Shown here: positions 32,448 to 38,307 of the stretch, one piece after another | Numbering within the stretch: the first letter of the stretch is position 1 | How the letters are laid out: the number at the start of each line of letters is the position of its first letter | Assembly: GCF_050946515.1 (NCBI RefSeq) | Contig: NZ_JBMNUX010000019.1 | Location: 1-38,307 of the forward strand | Source of the DNA: Tractidigestivibacter sp050946515 | GTDB taxonomy: Bacteria > Actinomycetota > Coriobacteriia > Coriobacteriales > Atopobiaceae | Length of the DNA: 38,307 nt | Direction of reading: 5' to 3' | The notes under the pieces: generated by a model | What the model was told of the DNA's origin: nothing | The model's database searches: none | The model's input: only the letters and a program-made list of their open reading frames with translations | Made by a program: the position numbers and the translations under genes

Positions 32448-34406
32448 ATGGACTACAGCAACCTGTTCACGCCGTTTTCCGTGGGAAGCATGCGGGTCAA
32501 GAACCGCATCGGCATGAGCCCCATGGGCACCAACTCCGCCTTCACCAACGGCAGGAAGGACGCCCAAGAGATCGACTACTTCATCGAGCGCGCCAAGGGC
32601 GGCGCCGGCATCATCTTCATGGGATGCCAGATGCTCAACGAGAAGGTCGCGCAGGGCTCCATGGAGGGCTACCTTGACTCGTTCACCGTGCTGCCCTCGC
32701 TTACCTCCGTCTGCGACGGCGTCCACCGCTACGGCGCAAAGATTGTGTGCCAGGTGAGCCCCGGCACCGGCCGAAACGCCTTCCCGGACACCTTTGGCAA
32801 CCCGCCCATCTCGTCCTCCGAGACGCCTTCCGTCTTCAACCCCAACATCAAGTGCCATGCCCTCACCAAGGACGAGATCGCCCAGATGATGGACGGCTTC
32901 CGCTTTGCCGCGGGCGTCGTGCGCGACGCGGGCTACGACGCCATCGAGATCCATGCGCACGCAGGCTACCTCATCGACCAGTTCATGAGCCCCGTGTGGA
33001 ACAAGCGCACCGACGAGTACGGCGGCACCCCCGAGGGCTTCGCGCGCTTCCCGGTTGAGATCGTCCACGCCATCAAGGACGTGGTGGGCGACTCCATGCC
33101 GGTGATCTTCCGCATCTCGCTCGACCACCGCTTTGAGGGCGGCCGCACGATCGAGGACTCCGTCAAGCTGCTCAAGATCCTGGAGCGCGAGGGCGTGGAT
33201 GCCTTTGACGTGGACGCCGGCTGCTACGAGACGCTCGACTACATCTTCCCGCCAAGCTATCTGGGCGAGAGCTGCATGAGCTACGTGTGCGACGCCGCGC
33301 GCAAGGCCGTGGACGTGCCGCTCTTCACGGCGGGAACGCTGAACCCCGACGCCGCCTCAAAGCTCATTTCCGACGGCACGGTCGACTTCGTCAACTTTGG
33401 CCGCGCGCTCATCGCGGACCCCTACCTGCCCGCAAAGCTCAAGGCGGGGCACCCCGAGGACGTTCGCCCCTGCCTGCGCTGCAACGAGTATTGCATCGGC
33501 CGCATCTGGAACAGCCACACCAAGCTCAGCTGCGCCGTCAACCCCTCCGCGATGGAGGAGGTCCGCTTCCGCCTCGAGCGCACGCAGAGCCCCAAGAACG
33601 TCGTCGTGGTGGGCGGAGGCGTCGCCGGCATGGAGGCGGCGCGCGTTGCCGCGATCGAGGGCCACAGCGTGACGCTGCTGGAGGGCCGCGACCATCTGGG
33701 CGGCACAGCGGCCGACATCTGCGGAGCCTCGTTCAAGCTGAACATCAAGAAGCTCGTCGCCTGGTACAAGACCCAGCTTGCCAAGTACAAGGTGAACGTG
33801 CAGCTCAGCCACCCCGTGACGGCAGACGATGCGCTGCTTGCCTCCGCTGACGCCATCATCGTGGGCACGGGAGCAAAGCCCGTCGCGCCGCCGATTCCCG
33901 GTCTTGACGGCGCAAATGTGGTGGGCGTGCTCGACTTCGAGCGCGACACCAGCCGCGCCGCCGGCGAGCGCATCGTGGTTTGCGGAGGAGGCGCGTCGGG
34001 CCTCGACTGCGCGCTCGAGCTTGCCTCAGACCTTGGCAAGAAGGTCACCGTGGTGGAGATGCTTCCCGAGTGCGGCAAGGACGTCTTCTTCATCAACAAG
34101 ATCACGCTCATGAACCGCCTGGCAGAGAGCGGCGTGGAGCTTCTCACCAAGAACAAGGTGGTCTCCATCGACGAGGGCGGCGTGACCGTGGAGCTCGAGG
34201 ACGGGACCCAGGAGCACCTTGACGCGGACTGCGTTATCGACGCCTTCGGCATGCGCCCAGACACCGAGCTCGCCGACGCCATCGACGCCCGCTACCACGA
34301 CAAGACCCGCGTGGTGGGAGACGTCCGCCGCCTGGGCAAGCTGGGCGACGCCATCCGCGACGGCTTCTATGCGGCAAGCAGCCTGGACATGGACCTCTAC
34401 GTGTAG
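32448..34406 (+). CDS. OYE-family NADH:flavin oxidoreductase with Fe-S and FAD domains
   Basis: A 652-residue enzyme with the architecture of 2,4-dienoyl-CoA reductase FadH and the bile-acid enzymes BaiCD/BaiH. An N-terminal FMN barrel (1-335) carries the substrate loop IEIHAHAGYLIDQF (about 167-180). A [4Fe-4S] site CLRCNEYC plus SC (Cys342, 345, 349, 362) follows. The C-terminal FAD/NAD(P) region has two dinucleotide motifs, VVVVGGGVAGMEAA and IVVCGGGASGLDCA. Electrons pass from NAD(P)H through FAD and Fe-S to FMN, which reduces a C=C bond conjugated to a carbonyl. The substrate cannot be read from sequence. It is divergent from the TetR gene and ends at a terminator; it is probably regulated by that TetR. 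Confidence 0.93.
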   Translation: MDYSNLFTPFSVGSMRVKNRIGMSPMGTNSAFTNGRKDAQEIDYFIERAKGGAGIIFMGCQMLNEKVAQGSMEGYLDSFTVLPSLTSVCDGVHRYGAKIVCQVSPGTGRNAFPDTFGNPPISSSETPSVFNPNIKCHALTKDEIAQMMDGFRFAAGVVRDAGYDAIEIHAHAGYLIDQFMSPVWNKRTDEYGGTPEGFARFPVEIVHAIKDVVGDSMPVIFRISLDHRFEGGRTIEDSVKLLKILEREGVDAFDVDAGCYETLDYIFPPSYLGESCMSYVCDAARKAVDVPLFTAGTLNPDAASKLISDGTVDFVNFGRALIADPYLPAKLKAGHPEDVRPCLRCNEYCIGRIWNSHTKLSCAVNPSAMEEVRFRLERTQSPKNVVVVGGGVAGMEAARVAAIEGHSVTLLEGRDHLGGTAADICGASFKLNIKKLVAWYKTQLAKYKVNVQLSHPVTADDALLASADAIIVGTGAKPVAPPIPGLDGANVVGVLDFERDTSRAAGERIVVCGGGASGLDCALELASDLGKKVTVVEMLPECGKDVFFINKITLMNRLAESGVELLTKNKVVSIDEGGVTVELEDGTQEHLDADCVIDAFGMRPDTELADAIDARYHDKTRVVGDVRRLGKLGDAIRDGFYAASSLDMDLYV

Positions 34407-34458
34407 GCACCAATATCAGAAAGTGAACCAAGAGGGAAGGGCGTTGCAGAAGCGATGA

Positions 34459-34499
34459 GCCGCCGGGCGCTCGCGGGTGCGTGCGTCCGGCGGTCTTTT
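34459..34499 (+). terminator. Terminator after the OYE-family gene
   Basis: GCCGCCGG (34459-34466) pairs with CCGGCGGT (34487-34494, last pair G-U), followed by CTTTT, 52 bp past the stop codon. Confidence 0.75.
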
Positions 34500-34553
34500 G
34501 CTGGCAAGGACGTCATCGAGACGTGCCTTTTCTAGGGGAGGGCTCGGCTCCAG

Positions 34554-34946
34554 CTAGTCTCTCAGCATCTCTCGCATCTCGTCCTGCTGGCGCATCGCGG
34601 CGAAAGCCTTCTCGTAGAGGGCTAGGGCAAGCCCCTCGTTCAGCGCGCCCGTGTAGTACAGCGCGCCGAGCTGGCGTGCAGCTCCGCTCGATTTCTGGTT
34701 GTCAATGATCCTGAAGAACTGGTAGGTGTCCGTGAGGAAGCTGACCACGAACGTCCGCTCGGGATCTGAGTTCACAGAGCCGTTCTGGATGAACGTGTCG
34801 CTGAGCTCGTTGAGCATGTCCCAGTCTTGGGCCATATCCTCTAGGTCCGCCTCAGACAGAGGCTCATCTTGGCCGGGCGCAATCTGCCTGAGCGCCTGCT
34901 TGCCCTCGTCGGAGAGAACGAACTGACTATTCAAGATAATGCCCAT
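34554..34946 (-). CDS. Hypothetical protein, 130 aa
   Basis: I do not recognise this family. The predicted 130-residue product is acidic, soluble and mostly helical (for example LSEADLEDMAQDWDMLNELSD and a Gln/Arg/Met-rich C-terminus ending MRQQDEMREMLRD). There is no signal peptide, membrane helix or cysteine. I chose the ATG at 34946, preceded by AAAGGAA, over the far upstream start of the open frame, because the upstream part is low-complexity and antisense to nothing coding. It is convergent with the OYE gene and divergent from a small membrane protein gene. Confidence 0.65.
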   Translation of the reverse strand: MGIILNSQFVLSDEGKQALRQIAPGQDEPLSEADLEDMAQDWDMLNELSDTFIQNGSVNSDPERTFVVSFLTDTYQFFRIIDNQKSSGAARQLGALYYTGALNEGLALALYEKAFAAMRQQDEMREMLRD

Positions 34947-35073
34947 GGCCGTTCCTTTCCCAAGATCGTCCGAGCGGGCTTCCGCCAACCCGCCCTTCTG
35001 GCTGCCAGCGCCGCTCGTGGGTAGAATCAATGGCAGGAGATTCGCAACGAAGGCTTTCGGGAGGAGGGCGCCA

Positions 35074-35304
35074 ATGCTTGCTCTTGTCGTCATCGTGCTG
35101 TGCGTTTGGCTTCTGGCCGAGCTTGCCTTCGGGGCGCCCACGCCTGACGCCCGTACGCCGCGCGTAGGCGCCTCGGCGTATGGATGGCTCGTGGTGGGCT
35201 CGATCGTCTTCTCGCTGGTCATGGCGAGGCTTGGCTTCCCGTTTGTCTTCCTGGTGTTTCCGCCCATCTTCTTCGTGTTCGGGTCCGGGCGAAAGACGCG
35301 CTAG
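35074..35304 (+). CDS. Small membrane protein, 76 aa
   Basis: A 76-residue product with two hydrophobic helices, MLALVVIVLCVWLLAELAFG (1-20) and a second at about 36-69 ending FVFGSGRKTR. The loop between is polar and Pro-rich. The family is not recognised. A strong ribosome site (GAGGAGG, seven bases) supports the ATG at 35074; the longer open frame upstream has no site. It may be a short integral membrane protein of unknown role. Confidence 0.6.
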   Translation: MLALVVIVLCVWLLAELAFGAPTPDARTPRVGASAYGWLVVGSIVFSLVMARLGFPFVFLVFPPIFFVFGSGRKTR

Positions 35305-35413
35305 TTAGGCATGCCGAATGGCGCGAGGCGTGCGGAGAAGTACCGGCAGGCGCTTGCAATATTGATGAGCTGACGGAGTGCCATGCGCCGCAAGGCGGAC
35401 GGGCGGCGTGCCT

Positions 35414-36091
35414 TTACGCCTGCTTCATCAGCTGGTCGGTGAAGCCGAGGTCGATGAGGGTATGGTATGCCGCCATGACCTCGTCGGGCACGGGCTGCTG
35501 GGTCTGGTAGCCCAGGGAGGGGTAGACGAGGATGCGCTGGAGGTCGCCCACCATGAGGGCGATGAACTCGTGCTTCGAGATGGGCGCATCGGTCTCGTAG
35601 AAGGCACAGTAGTCGCGGTAGCCAAGCGGCGGGGGAGACATCAAAAAGTCAAGCTCTGGCCACTGTGCCTGGAGCGTTGCCTTGGTCCTGAGCTCGCGCG
35701 CGGGGCGGTCCACGACGATCACCCTCTTGCCGGAAAGCCCCTCGCGCCTAAGGACCTCCTTCGAGTTGCGGATGTTCTCGCCCGTGTTGGTCGAGGCGGT
35801 CTCCGTGAGGATGGCGTTGTCGGGCACGCCCATTGACCTCGCGATTCTTGCGAAGCGGAGCGCCTCGGGCTCGCTCCAGAGCTTTGATGTGACCTTGCCG
35901 AGGCCGCCGGTGAACAGGATCTTGTCCACCACGCCGGAGAGCTGGAGCGAGGCTGCGTGCTGCGCGACGTGCTCGTCGTGGTTGCCCAACGCCAGGGAGA
36001 GCTCGCAGTGCTCGAGCTCGTCGTCTATGCGCTCGAACTCGAAGAGCGTCTGGGCTGCCTGGTCTATCGCGCTGTCGTTCGGGGTCTGCAT
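35414..36091 (-). CDS. YdcF-like DUF218 protein
   Basis: A 225-residue protein with the YdcF/DUF218 core: LALGNHDEHVAQHAASL, ILFTGGLGKVTSK, EALRFARIARSMGVP and TASTNTGENI. The signature acidic and Asn residues are present. It lacks a membrane anchor, so it resembles the soluble E. coli YdcF rather than the periplasmic SanA/ElyC types. YdcF is reported to bind SAM, but the reaction is unknown. GAAAGG lies before the ATG at 36091; a longer frame continues upstream without a site. It is convergent with the small membrane protein gene and divergent from the DUF1294 gene. Confidence 0.85.
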   Translation of the reverse strand: MQTPNDSAIDQAAQTLFEFERIDDELEHCELSLALGNHDEHVAQHAASLQLSGVVDKILFTGGLGKVTSKLWSEPEALRFARIARSMGVPDNAILTETASTNTGENIRNSKEVLRREGLSGKRVIVVDRPARELRTKATLQAQWPELDFLMSPPPLGYRDYCAFYETDAPISKHEFIALMVGDLQRILVYPSLGYQTQQPVPDEVMAAYHTLIDLGFTDQLMKQA

Positions 36092-36278
36092 GGGTGCCTT
36101 TCGAGGGTGTTGGGCTTCTTGGCTTGGTGCGCTCCCATTATCGCAGAGACATCTGGAGCGCGCGTCGGTTGCCTTTCGGTCTTGCCGGCTGATGCCGCCA
36201 TTTCTGAGAAGGCCAAGACCGTAGAATTGAGGGCGATCGCAATCATCGCGCCTTTCGCCGACTGTAGCTGGGAGCCTC

Positions 36279-36869
36279 ATGGACAAGCTCGAACTATACC
36301 TGCTCTTTATCAACCTTTTGACGTTTGCGCTCTTCACCATCGACTACCTGCATTGGAACAGGACTGGCAAAGAGCTCTTCAACCATGCGACGCTCGGCCT
36401 CTTTGCGGTTGCCGGCGGGGGAGTGGGCATGCTTGCGGCGTTTCTCGTGTGGGACCGGAAGGTCGTGAAGGACAACGTCGCCTGGCGCTTCATTGCCATC
36501 CTCTCAATCATCGTCTGGTGCTTTGTCGTGGCGTTTTACTACGGCTACCTCACCTTCGACGTGAACCAGCTCTTCACCGGAATTGACCCGGGCTTTCTGC
36601 GCGGGCTAGGCATATATCTGCTGGTCATCAATGTGATCACATTTGCCGTCTTCGTCTACGACAAGCGGCAGGCACTGCGCAACGGCTGGAGGGTTCGCGA
36701 GTTCGTGCTGCTTGGCCTGTCATTGCTGGGCGGCGCGCTCGGCGGGCTCATCGCCATGCGCGTCGCGCACCACAAGACTCGCGTCTACTACTTTGTCATC
36801 GGCCTGCCGCTCATGATCGTGATTCACGTCGCCTCGTTCATCGCGCTCCATGCTGCGGGGGTGTTTTAG
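36279..36869 (+). CDS. Membrane protein with two tandem DUF1294 repeats
   Basis: A 196-residue protein with six predicted helices, in two halves that resemble each other. The first half has YLLFINLLTFALFTIDYLHW followed by LFAVAGGGVGMLAAFLVWDR. The second has YLLVINVITFAVFVYDKRQA followed by LSLLGGALGGLIAMRVAHHK. DUF1294 proteins usually carry one such unit of about 85-90 residues ending in HKT-F; here only the second half keeps HHKTR, and the first has RKVVKDN instead. This suggests an internal duplication with decay of the first site. GGGAG precedes the ATG. The function of the family is unknown. Confidence 0.85.
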   Translation: MDKLELYLLFINLLTFALFTIDYLHWNRTGKELFNHATLGLFAVAGGGVGMLAAFLVWDRKVVKDNVAWRFIAILSIIVWCFVVAFYYGYLTFDVNQLFTGIDPGFLRGLGIYLLVINVITFAVFVYDKRQALRNGWRVREFVLLGLSLLGGALGGLIAMRVAHHKTRVYYFVIGLPLMIVIHVASFIALHAAGVF

Positions 36870-37355
36870 GGGAGCGAGAAGGGCACTGCTAGCGAATGCT
36901 TCAATTCTTTTTGCTGGTATTGATACGCCTGCCAAATGCTTCTACTTGTTTTCTGCAGTTGAGTATCCACTTCATATGGATGTAAGGATTTCTACTTATT
37001 AAATAATGTTGTGTGCTATTAGGTGGCGTTTCCTCGAAATGTAAGAAACGACGCTTCGCTTTTTCTGAGAGACGTTTGCGCTAACAGAAAACTTGTAGTC
37101 GCTGAAACTTGCCATATCTGAGATGGTCCGATATTCAGGAGCATACACATTCTGCTGATAGAGAGTCAGATGATAATTGGGCGGCTCGCAAGCCAAGCGG
37201 AAGTTGATTATTGGCGCTAGAGAGGGCTTTTTCGAAGGACATATTTGTGTCCGGACCCTTTGCTAGAATCATAAATGTATAAGTTGGCTGGCTTAATCTG
37301 GGAAGTCATCTTAGATTTGTTTCACTATCCATTTGTCTGCGAGAGAGGTATTGCA
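36870..37355. other. AT-rich gap before the restriction-modification gene
   Basis: No convincing gene. A 65-codon minus-strand frame (36999-37196) has no ribosome site and an ordinary composition, so I do not call it. The DNA here is visibly AT-richer than the rest of the window. A stem CGTTTC...GAAACG (37026-37049) is followed shortly by CTTTTT, and a TAGAAT at 37264-37269 may be the -10 for the gene that follows. Confidence 0.4.
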
Positions 37356-38225
37356 TTGGGGCAAGAGACCGACACTCAAGATAATGGGAAAGAAGTTGTG
37401 TCGAAATCAACCGCCATACTTGCAGACGGCTTTATGGAGGGCTTTGAGCGACACTATCCTACCGAGATCCTCGAGACTCTTCTTTGTGATCGAACTACTG
37501 GGAAAAACATCATCTGGGCAGATGGAGAGTATGAAGCACTTGGAGAGGGCTATTCTCCAGAGGATGAAATCACTTTCGATGCAATATCTGGCACAAATTC
37601 TGGCGTTATCAAGCCACGGGTTCTCAAGGCTTTGGAAAGACAATCTCGTCGTACAAAAACTCGCGCTGAGGTTTTCACTCCATCTTGGCTGGTGAATGAG
37701 ATGAACAATGCCCTCGATGCTGACTGGTTCAGACATTCGGGGGCGTTCAATAGGGAAGTCGGTAATACTTGGGAGACGAACCACAATAAGGTTGTTTTTC
37801 CTAAGGTAAAGGGTCGCGGTTGGCACGATTATGTCACCAGTACGAGGCTTGAAATAACCTGTGGAGAGGCGCCGTTCCTTTGCTCTAGATACGATACAGT
37901 CACTGGGGCAACAATACCCGTTAATGAGCGTATAGGAGTACTTGACAGGAAACTTCGCATCGTAGGCGAGCGAGCTCGCTCTTATGATGACTGGACAAAG
38001 TGGGCTCTCGCGGCTCTGCGGTCGACTTACGGCTACGAGTACCAGGGAGACAACCTTCTGATAGCGAGAGTTAATATGCTTGAGACGTTCACCGAGCATT
38101 ATGAGTCGCGTTGGGGGCAGAAGCCTGCAGAGCAGGATTTGAGAAATGCTGCATGGGTTGTCTCGTGGAACCTGTGGCAGATTGATATGGCTGCCCAAAT
38201 TCAGACACGTTTGAAGCCGAGCTAA
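37356..38225 (+). CDS. Restriction-modification-type protein (methylase/endonuclease subunit)
   Basis: A 289-residue protein resembling proteins annotated as restriction endonuclease subunit M. Visible blocks are TGKNIIWADGEYEALG, TKTRAEVFTPSWLVNEMNN, TRLEITCGEAPFL, ERIGVLDRKLRIV and YGYEYQGDNLLIARVNMLET. The AEVFTPSWLV and ITCGEAPFL segments correspond in position to the N-terminal helix and the SAM-binding motif I region of N6-adenine methylases, but the usual DPACGSG is degraded and no NPPY is seen in this ORF. I prefer the TTG at 37356 (GAGAGAGG seven bases upstream) over the ATG at 37275, which sits next to a putative -10 (TAGAAT). The GTG at 37398 is also possible. AT-richer DNA suggests recent transfer. 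Confidence 0.65.
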   Translation: MGQETDTQDNGKEVVSKSTAILADGFMEGFERHYPTEILETLLCDRTTGKNIIWADGEYEALGEGYSPEDEITFDAISGTNSGVIKPRVLKALERQSRRTKTRAEVFTPSWLVNEMNNALDADWFRHSGAFNREVGNTWETNHNKVVFPKVKGRGWHDYVTSTRLEITCGEAPFLCSRYDTVTGATIPVNERIGVLDRKLRIVGERARSYDDWTKWALAALRSTYGYEYQGDNLLIARVNMLETFTEHYESRWGQKPAEQDLRNAAWVVSWNLWQIDMAAQIQTRLKPS

Positions 38226-38269
38226 CGAAAGCCCTAGGATGTGCCGAAAGGCACGGAAGGGCTATTGCC

Positions 38270-38307
38270 ATGAGCAAGACGACGAGAAGGAAGTACGACC
38301 CCAAGTT
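38270..38307 (+). CDS. Start of a gene cut by the window edge
   Basis: An ATG at 38270 opens MSKTTRRKYDPK, with GGAAGGG upstream, and runs off the window. It lies 44 bp after the restriction-modification-type gene on the same strand; a small stem GTGCCGAAAGGCAC (38241-38254) lies between. A different frame beginning ATG at 38239 is also open. It is likely the next gene of the same system, but too little is present to name it. Confidence 0.4.
   Translation, partial: MSKTTRRKYDPK

Noticed and set aside
36999..37196. 65-codon minus-strand frame
   Set aside because: No ribosome site, no family likeness, and located in AT-rich intergenic DNA where chance frames of this length occur.

Overview
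The window is a GC-rich, densely packed bacterial chromosome segment. Nothing in it names the species. The gene set points to an anaerobic Actinomycetota, most likely class Coriobacteriia (Olsenella/Atopobium-like): two PepC-type peptidases side by side, a one-chain Fe-S L-serine dehydratase, tandem YhgE/Pip membrane proteins, an old-yellow-enzyme oxidoreductase, and tRNA-Gln/tRNA-Glu next to cca. This placement is inference.

Layout. 1-8001 is an accessory metabolic cluster: an MFS transporter, a PucR-type regulator, and two gene sets that converge on a pair of strong hairpins. The rightward set is an alpha/beta hydrolase plus a small unknown protein. The leftward set is a hydrolase, a formyltransferase-fold protein, another hydrolase and an acyl-carrier protein. 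All three hydrolases are paralogues. 8238-10054 holds an SGNH esterase and a protein with a nuclease-like C-terminus, followed by a 154-bp element with perfect 30-bp inverted ends. 10349-22909 is mostly core: rnpB, a YigZ-family protein, a HAD hydrolase, two PepC peptidases, cca, tRNA-Gln and tRNA-Glu, an MgtC remnant, L-serine dehydratase, gltX, a TetR regulator and metK. 23091-23333 is a second, larger palindromic repeat. 23387-29354 holds an alpha/beta hydrolase and two overlapping YhgE/Pip genes. 29646-34406 is a redox cluster: SDR, aldo/keto reductase, TetR and an OYE/Fe-S/FAD enzyme. 34554-36869 carries small or poorly known genes, including a YdcF-like protein and a membrane protein with two DUF1294 repeats. 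From about 36900 the DNA is visibly richer in A+T and carries a restriction-modification-type gene, then the start of another gene cut by the window edge.

How genes may work together. The most unusual part is 3272-8001. The formyltransferase-fold protein carries His66 and Asp102, but Ile64 replaces the usual Asn. The carrier protein has its phosphopantetheine serine in a GVAS-L context instead of DSL. As I recall the family, both features resemble the hydrolase and carrier domains of 10-formyltetrahydrofolate dehydrogenase (ALDH1L), here as separate genes with no aldehyde dehydrogenase nearby and three hydrolases instead. This suggests an undescribed carrier-linked one-carbon or acyl pathway. 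The redox cluster looks like a TetR-controlled module for reducing an unknown enone, ketone or steroid-like substrate.
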